Source: Tretioscincus oriximinensis
Taxonomy: Eukaryota; Chordata; Lepidosauria; Squamata; Gymnophthalmidae
Direction of reading: 5' to 3'
Assembly (NCBI GenBank): GCA_022410635.1
Contig: JAJVDF010000192.1
Span: 823,482-887,481 of the forward strand
Length of the DNA: 64,000 nucleotides
The position numbers and the translations under genes were made by a program. The notes beneath the pieces were generated by a model, which saw only the letters and a program-made list of their open reading frames with translations, was not told the origin of the DNA and made no database searches. Position 1 is the stretch's first letter. Every line of letters starts with the position of its first letter. Positions 33,430-44,451 of the stretch are shown here, in pieces.

Positions 33430-34190
33430 CCTCTAATATATTGTTGCTTTAGTGGTTGTTGGTTAAAACAATACACACTGTTCAAAGGAAACAAAAGAAA
33501 ATGTTTATTATGAACAAAATAAACTGTGGTAAATGAATTGAATAATTAGCAACCGAATAATAGCAATGCAAGGACTGTCTCTTTAAGAATGCAGCCTATG
33601 GTTTATAGAGATATATCACTCTTTGTGACAATGAGGTTGCCTAGACCCCATAATCTCTTCCTATTGCCCTTTCTTGCTTCTTCCTAATTCACACAACTGT
33701 CCACTGTCTTACCCCTCAGGTGACAACCCTTGGACAGACGCCCTGTTGGCCTGACCACCCAAGCTCTCCACATAGAAAGGCTAGGAGCCCTGGGCCTGCA
33801 CTCCTTTACAGGGGCAGCCAGAGGGCTCCTTGAGGCCTGAATTGTCACTCCAGGCCTCCTTCCCCTTTCCAACCAGAAGCAGGGAAGCCATGCCTCCCCC
33901 CAGGCCTACTCTCCCCCCCTGCCCTGGGGAAACAAGAACCCCCAAAATAAAAATAGAAACCTCTGTTGTTGTTGTTTTAAAAAAATGGCAATTCTTTTGC
34001 CCTTCGTTCTGTGCCTGAATTCAGTTATGGAAGGACGAAAGTTCTCAAACCTTTTACTATCTGAAATCTGTCATGACTAGGGCTGCGTCTCTAATTTTAA
34101 ACATCCTTCCTCTTTGGCCATGTACTCTTCCACTCTGAAAATGGACTGCAGCTGGATTAAAAGGGGGCAGGTAAACAAAATGGAGCCCCG
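33430..34190. other. Intergenic stretch, nothing recognised
   Basis: No coding frame or repeat that I can support; GC content rises towards the CpG island. Confidence 0.4.
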
Positions 34191-34195
34191 GGAGC

Positions 34196-34197
<2 letters not shown>

Positions 34198-34246
<49 letters not shown>
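34198..34246. repeat. (ATG)n microsatellite
   Basis: About 16 GAT/ATG units; the poly-Ser frame opposite is an artefact. Confidence 0.95.
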
Positions 34247-34247
<1 letters not shown>

Positions 34248-34619
34248 GCAAACACTGGGGCCCAGGCACCTCTAACCCTGGCTTGCCCTATGGAGGTACA
34301 CCCAAAATATTAGAAGTGAACAGGGCTTCTCTCCCTCCCTGGCTTCTCCTTCACTGAAAACCTAGGCCCTGTCCCCACTCAAGTCTTATTCTGGGATACA
34401 TTTTGGTACAGGGATTGGCGATCCACATGCCAGCGTAGACCATTGGAGGCCTGGCATAATCTATACTAGCACGTGGATGACAGCCTCCTACTTCAAGATA
34501 GCCCAGAAGAAAGCTCAGCGGGAACAGGACAGGACCCTGCTGACCTCCATTCATTGATGCCTCCAGGCTGGTTAGTTATTATGCCAGCCTGAACTCCTGA
34601 AAGAAAGAAAAAAACCTAG

Positions 34620-35935
34620 GAAGGGTTTAGACTGGATTACAGACGGGATTACGAGCGGTCCAAGGGCAACTCAGTAAAGCCGGCGGATCCCCAAGGAGGT
34701 GGGAGGAAGAAGGCTCCTCTTGGCACAGAGTCGCGAAGCCGCTCCTTCTTCCAAATGCGATCTCGAACGGAGACCCAGGCAGGCAGGGTTCCCCTGCTGC
34801 TTCACCTCTTGCAACTTCCGATGGGCGGCGATGATGACGTCGAGTCGGTGTTTTTTTTTCCCCCTTTTGTAAATATCCGGAAATCCCCGGAAGATCCGTC
34901 CGATGAGCTGATCTCGCAACACAGCCTGGCGCCTTGGGGTGAGACTCCCTCCTCCACGCCTTCTCCTCTTGCACAGGTCGGACTCCAGCCCGGGGGGACG
35001 GGGTGGGGGGGTGGGGGCGCGCGCCTTAGGAAGCCCCCTGCCCAGGGGGAGCCCTTTGCTGGAAAGGAGGGGGGAAGGCTGGGCGATGCCCCACCGCTTT
35101 GCCTGGTGGTCCCTCAAAGCGGGCAAGGGGGACGGAGGGGTGGGGGGGTGGGGGGCTTATTACTTTCATTGATGGTTTTCCGGAAAGGATTGATGATGAA
35201 ATCGGTGGAAAATCATATCCGAGAGGGGATGGCGGGAAAAGGGCTTTGCTTGCTTGCATCATCTTCCAGCTGCTGGAGCTGCTGGGCTCCCTTATTATGG
35301 GATGGCGGCTGCAAGCAGAAGGAAGCCCCCTGAGTAGTGAGCATGCAGGAGAGGAGGAAAGGCCGGGATCCCTGCTGGGGCCCCGGAGGGAGCATGGCGA
35401 AGGGGTGGCGTCCATTGAATGGGATGCGCGCTGCCCTCCCATCTGCAGGGACACACGCGGCTGCCCGTCAACCCTCTTTTAAGATCATGCTATGGGCGGG
35501 GGCGGGGGGGGGGTTGGGTTAGGGATTTATTTTCTCCATCCTGCTGCGGGTCCTGGGAATGGGAAAGCTGTAATGGGAGCCTCCAGCGCCTCTTGCACAA
35601 ACAACGGAGCCAGTATATCCTGCTGCCTTCTCCTCCTTCCCAGCCCTGAGTCCAGGTTCCCCCCCCCCCCTCCCTCCAGAAATTGGTGCCCCGTCTTCCG
35701 GATGGTAGAAGAGGCCAAATGAAACTCCCTCCCTATTCATTGTTGCGGATCCCACTCTCATCCCCTTTGAAAATCCGAAGCTTAATCGTACGCACGTCCT
35801 GCTGGTCCTTTGGGACTCCAACTCCCNTCAGCCCCGGCGGGCGGGCATGCATGCGCTGGGAGCGGAGGCATTATGGGAGCTGTATGCTTCCTTCCGTCCT
35901 AGGGATAACAGCGGACGTTAACCATCTAGACCTGC
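34620..35935. promoter_or_regulatory. CpG-rich island, putative promoter of the HARBI1-like gene
   Basis: About 1.3 kb of GC- and CpG-rich DNA stands out from the AT-rich surroundings. ACTCCAACTCCC near 35816 and GCATTATGGGAG at 35868-35879 (reverse: CTCCCATAATGC) resemble the two halves of the ZNF143/Staf site, common in vertebrate CpG-island promoters. The HARBI1-like coding exon at 38134 needs an upstream noncoding exon, and this island is the nearest candidate. ORFs across it overlap in several frames and look like GC-bias artefacts. An N gap (36012-36841) follows, so the first exon cannot be placed. Confidence 0.5.
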
Positions 35936-36011
35936 CTTGAGCCAACTTAATCCTACTTGAAAAAAGGCACCGGTCCGTCCGTATTGTTATAAGGCTTTTT
36001 AGAAGATTAAC

Positions 36012-36841
36012 NNNNNNNNNNNNNNNNNNNNNNNNNNNNNNNNNNNNNNNNNNNNNNNNNNNNNNNNNNNNNNNNNNNNNNNNNNNNNNNNNNNNNNNNN
36101 NNNNNNNNNNNNNNNNNNNNNNNNNNNNNNNNNNNNNNNNNNNNNNNNNNNNNNNNNNNNNNNNNNNNNNNNNNNNNNNNNNNNNNNNNNNNNNNNNNNN
36201 NNNNNNNNNNNNNNNNNNNNNNNNNNNNNNNNNNNNNNNNNNNNNNNNNNNNNNNNNNNNNNNNNNNNNNNNNNNNNNNNNNNNNNNNNNNNNNNNNNNN
36301 NNNNNNNNNNNNNNNNNNNNNNNNNNNNNNNNNNNNNNNNNNNNNNNNNNNNNNNNNNNNNNNNNNNNNNNNNNNNNNNNNNNNNNNNNNNNNNNNNNNN
36401 NNNNNNNNNNNNNNNNNNNNNNNNNNNNNNNNNNNNNNNNNNNNNNNNNNNNNNNNNNNNNNNNNNNNNNNNNNNNNNNNNNNNNNNNNNNNNNNNNNNN
36501 NNNNNNNNNNNNNNNNNNNNNNNNNNNNNNNNNNNNNNNNNNNNNNNNNNNNNNNNNNNNNNNNNNNNNNNNNNNNNNNNNNNNNNNNNNNNNNNNNNNN
36601 NNNNNNNNNNNNNNNNNNNNNNNNNNNNNNNNNNNNNNNNNNNNNNNNNNNNNNNNNNNNNNNNNNNNNNNNNNNNNNNNNNNNNNNNNNNNNNNNNNNN
36701 NNNNNNNNNNNNNNNNNNNNNNNNNNNNNNNNNNNNNNNNNNNNNNNNNNNNNNNNNNNNNNNNNNNNNNNNNNNNNNNNNNNNNNNNNNNNNNNNNNNN
36801 NNNNNNNNNNNNNNNNNNNNNNNNNNNNNNNNNNNNNNNNN
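36012..36841. other. Assembly gap (Ns)
   Basis: This 830-bp run of N separates the CpG island from a CR1 3' fragment. It may hide more of the CR1 and part of the promoter or first exon of the HARBI1-like gene. Confidence 0.99.
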
Positions 36842-37295
36842 GACAGGGTGAATAGAGAAAAAATGTTTTCTCTATCACACAACACAAGGACCAGAGGGCA
36901 CTCCTTAAAACTGTTGGGTAGAAAAGTGAGAACAGACAAAGGGAAGTATTTTTTCACCCAGAGGGTCATCGGCCTGTGGAATTTACTTCCTGAAGAGGTG
37001 GTGGTAGCTAACAGCTTGGATAGTTTCAAGACAGGACTAGACAGGTTTATGGACACNAAGGGTATAAATGGATACTAGGATAGTTGTCTGGATGTCACCT
37101 CCCGGATGGAGCATCAGGCAGGACTCTTGAAATACCATTTGCAGGGAGTCATGAACAGGAGCAGCATATTTTGCTTTCCTCTGTTCGGGCTGCCCAGGGG
37201 CATCTGGTGGGCCTCTGTGTGACACAGAATGCTGGACTTGATGGGCTGTGGCCTGATCCAGTATGGCTCTTCTTATGTTCTATGTTCTTATGTCC
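36842..37295 (+). repeat. CR1 3'-end fragment
   Basis: Starts at the N gap with GACAGGGTGAATAGAGAAAA, includes TTTTTTCACCCAGAGGGTCA and ends CTTCTTATGTTCTATGTTCTT. Confidence 0.85.
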
Positions 37296-37299
37296 CTCA

Positions 37300-38130
37300 A
37301 TCTATTCGAGGGAACAAAATTCAAAATCACTTAAAACCGCCACCCATTTAAATGTGGATTAACATGATAAACTCTGAGATCATTGAGCTTGGACAAAAAT
37401 TTTTGCTTAATATTTCTCACAAAATGTTCCAGAGACAAGGTGGCCAGAGAAAATTAAATAGAATATGTTGTCTTAAGATCAGGAGAATGGGATAGGAAGA
37501 TAGTTTTTTTGCAGTCAGTAGAATGGAAATCAGAGTTCAAATTGAATTATAAAAACCACTGATTGCGAATGTCATGTTTCCCTGTTTGTACTTTCTCACA
37601 GTTCTCGTAATTTCTGATCTACCTGGAATTTATTAAAAATGTCCCTTTGGGGGGATTTGAGAACAATTAAAAAAGAATGGCAATTGGACCTTAGTAACTA
37701 TTATGAAAACATTTTCAGGTTTTTCTAGTACATAGACAACGTGTGACAGTGATTTAGGATTGATTGATATTGTATAGCACACTACATTGGTGGTGCTGTT
37801 TTTAAAGNGAAGTAATATTAAAAGTTTGATTTTAGACCCATGAGTTCTCCATAAGAGTTGATGATGCAAGTTTTATGGTCCACACCAATTCATAAAAATA
37901 GTTTTAATCTATTTAATGTCGATTTTGTTGCAGAAATTGTAGCACTCAGAAAACAGTATATTCCTTTAAAATCACTTTTTTTCTCTTTGCAAACATCCAG
38001 CCACCTTCTTGCATAAAAGTGTACAGGACATCATAGGATACAGCTGGGCTTGTTACCATTCCTCTTTTTCACTAGTTGCAAAATTATTCCTTTTTGAGTG
38101 TACGCTCATCTCTTTTATTTCTTTGATTTA
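37300..38130. other. Intron upstream of the HARBI1-like coding exon, nothing recognised
   Basis: AT-rich; no repeat or coding segment supported apart from the acceptor at its end. Confidence 0.4.
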
Positions 38131-38133
38131 CAG

Positions 38134-38782
38134 AGGAAGTAGGATATTTCAACAGTATAGATTCTGTTCCTTGAGCAACATGGAACCTCACGTTTTGCTC
38201 CAGCTGCTGAAATGGTACCTTGAAGTTTTGGTTGCTGTTCTTCAATCAACAATCACCCAATGCAATGCCTACCTCTTGAGTGTCAGAAGGCGGCAAAGAA
38301 GGAGACTATTGATAAGTCAGGCGATCCAAGACCATATTTTGAGGACTAGGCGTATTGTCCATAGGAGAAAAAGCACCGGACACATGATTCCAGTTCTTGG
38401 CTTCTTAGAAAATAGGTCTGTTTTACGGCGTTGGTGGGTCTGTCCTACTCAACAACACTGGTGGGAGCAGTCTATGCTGAAAAACTGGGATGATGAAGGA
38501 TGGATTGAGAATTTCCGGATGAGCAGAGCCACTCTCTTTGAAATCGCAGAGATGCTGCGGCCTCAGTTGCAGAGACAGAGGACTGTGATGCGGGAAGCAA
38601 TTTCCGTGGAGAAGCGAGTTGCGATGGCTGTCTGGTGGCTTTCCAATCTGAAATGCTACCGAGAAGTAGCCTTGCAATTTGGAGTTGGGAGGTCGACGGT
38701 GGGACAGGTGGTCCTGGAGGTGTGCTTTGCCATCACACACCTACTTTGCTGTCAGACAATCTACTTGGATGACTACAAGAGA
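38134..38782 (+). CDS. HARBI1-like gene, exon with start codon
   Basis: The acceptor is TTTACAG at 38127-38133 and the donor is GTAAGC at 38783. Coding begins at ATG 38180 and gives 201 residues ending DDYKR in phase 0, which joins the second exon at VMDGFRKMGFP. The same frame is open upstream to 38009, but that part precedes the acceptor and has no family resemblance, so I exclude it. Confidence 0.8.
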
Positions 38783-41748
38783 GTAAGCTGTGAATTTTTA
38801 AGAAGCGCTGCAATTTCAGTTTCAAATGCCAACTTTTTACCCTTTTGCTTAACGTATCTAAGACTGGATCTGAACATTACTAAAAATGCACAACTTTTAA
38901 TGTTACTCTTACATGTTTGTAAAGCTTATTACTAATTTCTTACACACAATTTTCTGTTTTACCCATAGTAAAATGTGGTGACTAAATATGGTCAAAGGAC
39001 TATATCCACCTCCNTGATAATAATCCAGAGCAGGGATGGGGACCCTAAGGTCTGGGAGCCAGATGCGGCCTGTGGAATCATTTGGTCTAGTCCATGGCTA
39101 GACCAAATGATCCCCAGTGAACCATTTGGTCCCACACCTGGCATGCTCCCCGAGGAATTATTTGGTTTCCTTGGCTAGATAATGGTTCTTCACTTTGTTA
39201 AAGCATGAAGTGAAATAACAAAAAGGGGAAGGAGGGAGGCCATGAGGGGATGGAGCAACATTGAAAAGTCTGCAGTTTTGTGGGTCTATTTGAGTAGAGG
39301 AGGGCACATGGGCATAGGGAGAGTGTGTGGCTTGTGTGGAGTATGGCCTGGGCAGGAGGGAGCATGGCCAGTGTGGCGTGGGAGTTTCCCATACCTGCTC
39401 CAGAAGCTGAGAACCACAATAACTAATGCCTCATCACTTTATTTTGGGTTATATTCTGAAATAAGGGTCTGCCATTCATCTTATTCCAAGATATATTCCA
39501 AAAATGTTTGCAAGTCAAGGTTAGTTCTTTTTGTGGGTTATTTGACTACGTGAGAATCTGTCCAGTTTTCTTGATAGAGTTACAGAAGTGAATTTATTGT
39601 TTCCCTGTGGTTTCCCTTTTTGGCAGTTTCCCTATGGAGAAACAGGGATTATAACTGGCAGCCCTCTGCTTTCCAGGTTATTAGAAAACTGCTTTTTTGC
39701 ATTTTCCATAGCAACAGTTCAGAAGGATTTTGCCACGCCCTTCTCTTACAGAAATGCTGAAGGGTGAGCCTATGATTTTCAGAAGAGAAAAAAATCAGAC
39801 AATTGTATTCATTATTGTGTTGCTTGTTTATTTCCGTTTATATCCAAAGGTGCAGGGCAGGTTAAAGTAAAAACAATAAAAAGAGAGTTAATCATAAACT
39901 ATTAAAAACAACAAAGATGCTAAAAGGAACAGTTGTATCTGAAAGAGGGACAATTTTCAATTAACCAAAGGCCTTGTGAACGGGCGCATCTTTAACAGTC
40001 TTCTGAATACTGATGGTGCTTGGCACATCTTGGAAGGAAGCAATGTCATGATGTAGGGGCTACCACAGAGACGGCCCTGTTATGGGTCCATACCTATTCA
40101 ACTTCTGAAGGGGGCTCAGTAGCAGATCTTAAAGGACAAGCAGATTATTATGGAAAGAGATATCCCTTTGTATTTCTGGACTTTATAGATTAATATAAGA
40201 TCTTAAATTGAGCTCAAGAACAAATAAAACTGGCATGTGATGCATTCTGCCACTCTGAACCAACTGCAGCTTTTGAATAATCTTCAAGGGCAATTCCNTG
40301 TATACTGCTGTACAGTAGTCCAATGTGTAAATGATCAAAGCATGGATTACCATGATCAGATTGTTTCTGTCCAGAAAGAGCTATAGTGGCAAATTAGCTG
40401 TTGCGGGAAGTAACCTTTTTTGGCCAATACTTTCATTTGAGGTTCAAGAAACTGTTGCCCACATCTATGTTCAGCCTTGAATCTTGTTGTGTGGCTTTGA
40501 GTCAGTTGCTGCCCTTTAACTTAACCCTCCTTACAGTGATATATAAAAAGTGAAATTATGTGTGTTATTTCAATAGCTTGAAAGAAAGGCAACAGATACA
40601 TTTTGAAGCAACAACTAGTATTGAACTAGCAACCCTTGATAAAGTTGTAGCCATGGATACCTTTGTATAGGTAGCATGGCAGGGCAACATGTAACAAAGA
40701 CTCTTTCTTCCATGGCCTGATTCATACTTGGTCTTATTCTGTCCNAGAAAGTGGTCTAAGAGGCCTGTTGTTCACATGCCATTCTGTACAGTACAGGCCA
40801 AGGCAGATTTGTCTATGGATGTTCACGTTGTTTGCCTTCTTGTTANTCTCCGAGATACAGTAAGACCACCTTGCTAGAAATTTTGTGGCATATGAATTAC
40901 TTGCAGGGTAGGTTGCNTGAAACAGCAAAATTAGATACTACTATAAATGTCTAAAGGTTATTAATATCATTTACGAGTGTTGGTAATCTGTGAGCAATCT
41001 AATTAACATACTGCTTTTTCATTCCCCCCTTTCTTATTTATTACAGGTCATGGATGGTTTTAGGAAGATGGGTTTCCCACACTGTGTTGGCGTATTAGAT
41101 GCAATTCATGTGCCTGTTACAACCTCTGCAGGTCAGGGAGAAGAATTTGGTGACCACAAGATTTCTCATGCTGTGCAGCTGCAAGGGACAACTGACCACA
41201 CTGGCCAGTTTATTGACATTGAATTAGGATGGAGTGGGAAAAATCATGATGAGTTTGTTTTCTATAACTCTACTTTGTACCAGACCATGGATAAAGGTGC
41301 TTTTGTTCCTGACAANCCAACTGTTACGATTCAGAATGTTCAGATCCCACCCTTGATACTAGGAGTTAGCGCCTACCCGATGCGCAGGTGGCTAATGAAA
41401 CCCTATGTGGGCAACCTTGACCGGAGGAAAGCAATCTACAACAGGATATTCAACAGCTGTCATAGTGTAATAACGCAGGCTTTTGGCAGACTCAANGCAA
41501 GGTGGAGGCGCCTTACAACAAGACTACCAGTAGCAGAGGAGAACGTTGGAGCAGTGATCACTGCATGTGTTGTGTTGCACAACATTTGTGAGAAAAAGGG
41601 ACATGCAGTGCCAGATGGGTTTGANGTTCCAGAGTATGTCCTGTCGCCAGAATATAATGAGGAGTTCTGCCCAAATGAGAATTGTGATGAATCGGAAGGC
41701 GAGGAAGTACGAAATGCAATCGCTCATTTCCTTGCCAAAAAACAATGA
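38134..41748 (+). CDS. HARBI1-like PIF/Harbinger transposase-derived protein, catalytic triad degenerate
   Basis: Two exons, 38134-38782 (5' UTR then ATG at 38180) and 41047-41748, encode 434 residues. The ATG has a purine at -3 and G at +4; an AG acceptor at 38132-38133 implies an upstream noncoding exon. Residues 33-64 are very basic; 142-188 form a helix-turn-helix (LQFGVGRSTVGQVV) typical of Harbinger transposases. Exon 2 is a DDE_Tnp_4-type nuclease: VLDAIHVPV (D219), GWSGKNHD, GVSAYP, FNSCHSVITQAFGRL, CVVLHNICE. Family members normally read GDSAYP and V(V/I)ER.FG, so the second D is V308 and the E is T344; the 36-residue spacing is kept. This is seen in translation and the expectation is from memory. 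The tail is acidic (DESEGEE). AATAAA follows at 41808. Likely a domesticated, DNA-binding, non-cutting protein; a decaying transposon copy is the alternative. Confidence 0.8.
39815..40480 (-). repeat. Interspersed LINE-like 3' repeat in the HARBI1-like intron
   Basis: TTTATTTCCGTTTATATCCAA, GCATCTTTAACAGTCTTCTG, CCACAGAGACGGCCCTGTTA and GTATACTGCTGTACAGTAGTC are arranged like common reptile LINE/SINE tails in reverse. It resembles 4335-4570 and 9680-9960. Confidence 0.5.
40720..40820. repeat. Dispersed repeat shared with 4850-4975
   Basis: GGTCTTATTCTGTCC and GGCCTGTTGTTCACATGCCA match the intronic copy in the SLC27A-like gene. Confidence 0.5.
41047..41748 (+). CDS. HARBI1-like gene, nuclease-domain exon
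   Basis: The acceptor follows a T/C-rich tract ending TTACAG. It encodes 233 residues in phase 0 with a TGA stop. It holds the whole transposase nuclease fold region, from GVLDAIHVPV to VVLHNICE and the acidic tail. Three Ns give ambiguous residues, none at the triad positions. No frameshift or internal stop is present over 700 bp, unlike the decayed LINE ORFs around it. Confidence 0.85.
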   Translation, partial: VMDGFRKMGFPHCVGVLDAIHVPVTTSAGQGEEFGDHKISHAVQLQGTTDHTGQFIDIELGWSGKNHDEFVFYNSTLYQTMDKGAFVPDXPTVTIQNVQIPPLILGVSAYPMRRWLMKPYVGNLDRRKAIYNRIFNSCHSVITQAFGRLXARWRRLTTRLPVAEENVGAVITACVVLHNICEKKGHAVPDGFXVPEYVLSPEYNEEFCPNENCDESEGEEVRNAIAHFLAKKQ

Positions 41749-41807
41749 ATACTAATATTAGAACTGTGTACATACATCAAATTTACTTGTGGTTTGCTAT
41801 GTAGATA

Positions 41808-41813
41808 AATAAA
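41808..41813 (+). other. Poly(A) signal AATAAA of the HARBI1-like gene
   Basis: AATAAA lies 60 bp after the TGA stop and is followed by a T-rich stretch, as expected of a short 3' UTR. It supports expression of the gene from a host-type transcript. Confidence 0.5.
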
Positions 41814-41849
41814 TTTTTTTATCATACTTACATGCTTCCGTTCTTGTTT

Positions 41850-42900
41850 AGCAGCACATGTAAGGATACTGTAAGGATAAGAAACTGACAATGAGCTTTT
41901 CCTCCCTCTATGCTCAGTGCATTGGTTTCATTTTTAAGAATCAATTGTTAGTATAATATCTCCATAACAGAGATGCCAGAGTGGTTAGTAACTACATGCA
42001 TCAATTCAAAAATTATTTGTCAGTGTCTTTAGCTGGGATTTTTGCTTTTGACTTCCCAATATGATCTGTGGCACTTGATAGTTTTTGGTGGTGTTCAATC
42101 CAAATGTTATATAGATCTGATTCTGCCTAGTTTCAAGCTTAGGGAATGGCCAGGGATTGCTAAAATCTGAGACACNTGAAAAGCATAAAAATCATTTATG
42201 CTCACTGCCTTTCCTTCCCTCTTTTCTTTTGAGATGATCGAATTTTCAGAAAAGTAGTCTGTGTTACTNGAAAAAGATGAAAACAATATTGTAGGAAATC
42301 TAGGAAGTTTTTGCATGCCCCATAGCAATTTTGAGATTAACCAAAAAGGTAAGNGGCTTGGGCTTGCAAAGACAAGTCTACTTCAAATGCTAAGAAACAG
42401 ATGCTCTACTGCTTGTTTAGATAGTTGATTCTCAGGTTCCTATGGTCCAATTTGTTCATTGCGAACACAGCTCCTCCTTTGTANGCCTCCTTGATGGTAA
42501 TATGGGAGTTGTTCTTGAAGCTATGTATGGCCTCCTATTTCATGATATTGCACGGTAACTTACATTGCTTTTTGTTCGGGAAAGAGTATTACAAATGCTG
42601 GTGATTTCTATTATAAGGCCTTTTTTAGACCTAGTCTACAATGATCACATATTTGAGGCCAAAATTAATATTTATGCTAATATTCATGAATATTCAAATT
42701 ANCCACCAACAAGCAAACCCGTCTGAAATCCGTGCCCGAGAAATCTGCAAAGCATGCGAGAATTTTTCAAAGTGTGTGAANTTTTTTTGAAGATTGTGAG
42801 AAATTTGCATTTTTTTATTGAAGAGAAGGGGGACTTTAGGAGCTGGCCTAGTTGCCTGAGCCCCCTAGTANTGGTGCAGTGAATTTTTCAGCAAAAAATG
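41850..42900. other. Intergenic stretch, nothing recognised
   Basis: Only chance ORFs; no supported feature. Confidence 0.4.
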
Positions 42901-42904
42901 TGGA

Positions 42905-43000
42905 AATTGCCCCCCCCCCTCCAGGAGGTTGGGGTAGACACCCCAAACTGAGTTTCCTTCCCAAAAGGGGTCATCTGGTCAGCCTACCTAGTCCAAGTGC
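42905..43000. repeat. Copy of the 'GGCTGACCAGATGACCCC' repeat
   Basis: CAAAAGGGGTCATCTGGTCAGCCTACC recurs at 52574-52601 and inverted at 52414 and 55250. The left part has a C run and CCAGGAGGTTGGGG. Confidence 0.55.
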
Positions 43001-43997
43001 CTGAATCAATGTGTCCTATACATCTTTACCTGTGATTTGGGATTCATTGATGGGGCCTTCTGTGAACTNTTTCCTTTTTTGTGCAAAAATACATTTTGCT
43101 CTTAAGTATTTGTCAAATCATTTGGATATCTATAAACAGAGAAAATTCATTTCAAGTTATATAATATAAAATTAATGTTTCTTCTAATTCAGCTTTGGAA
43201 GATAAGCTTATGTTAATTATCTGTTCTAGCTGTAACCCATTTTGAGNATATTCTTTGGACAAGTGAAACTTTCAGATGGAAGGACACTGGTGGAAGGTCC
43301 AATTCCCAAGATAACCTTTGGAACAGCTTTATTTTTATTTTTCATGTTGCCTTTGATACTACTAGAAAATATACAGCCAAACCTTCTGACATTATGGCAG
43401 CCATTTTGTTTTATGCATTTATAGCTCACCCTTTTTCCAAATTTTGGAAAATGTATAGAATATATAGTGCATGGATTTTTTTAAAAAATCTTCACATGCT
43501 TTTTTTGCAATGTCAAGTGGTATCTTAATCCCCATCTCCTGTGCGCTTTCATAAGCTTTTTAAATAATCCACGGCTAATCCATTAGGATTAANTGAAGTA
43601 AAAAGCACCTCACCAGAGCACTGGCAGTCCATGAAGAGGGAAGTAGAGGGTGGACAATAGCCTGCATCCCCTCCCCTCCCCAGAACCACCCACTGTCACG
43701 TGAGGTAGAAAAGCTACTGAGCAACTTATATACATATCCAGACAACTCCATTGACCAATGATTACACAGTATTTTCCTGTTCTAGGAGAAGCTTAATGAT
43801 TTGTCTTCTCACCTAATCCCCAGAGAGTGGTGAAGATCACCCAAAGTTCACAGTCCTTGTGGCAGTTAGTTAACTAATTCTGTTCCTTCCCTTGAAGATG
43901 ATATCTAATTCATGGCAGTGATATAATCTCTGTCAGTAGAAATACAATGTAAGTGGCCTAAGGGCAGTCATTTGTACCTTTTTGATAATCTACAATA

Positions 43998-44179
43998 CCA
44001 GGCAAAAATTTGGACACACCTTTTCATACAAGATNTCAACAATACGAAGGAACACTTTGAAGAATCTAAAGAATAAAACATTCTTATTTGTTTAATTTTT
44101 TTTGTTTACTTCTTAATTCAATGTTTTTTTTCATAGTTTTGATGTCTTGCATGAAAAGGTGTGCCGAACTTTGGATAGG
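43998..44179. mobile_element. Tc1/mariner-type MITE
   Basis: The left end CCAGGCAAAAATTTGGACAC..CCTTTTCATACAAGA is mirrored by TCTTGCATGAAAAGGTGTGC..CTTTGGATAGG. TA flanks both sides (43996-43997, 44180-44181). The ends resemble vertebrate Tc1 elements beginning AAAGTTTGGACACACC. No transposase inside. Confidence 0.75.
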
Positions 44180-44451
44180 TAATATATCTGCAGTTAACAA
44201 TAATAAAGATGTGTTCAGGAAAGCAGGAACAGTTAACCAAACATTTATACCACTTGGTATTTGTTGAAAGACTTTTAATTTAGATTTTGAAGGTCTGATG
44301 CAACTCATCCTGAGACAGTTGAACAAAATAAGGGTCTATTAATGTCACTATGTTAATCACTGTCTTTGTTTGGCTCTTGTTGCTTATTTCAGAAATTATT
44401 GATTTGAACATACAGTATATTTACAAAATAGAATTTCTGGAGTAAATGGAA

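Noticed and set aside
34627..35821. Many overlapping ORFs up to 192 codons
   Set aside because: GC-rich CpG island gives few stop codons in all frames; no domain, no consistent frame.
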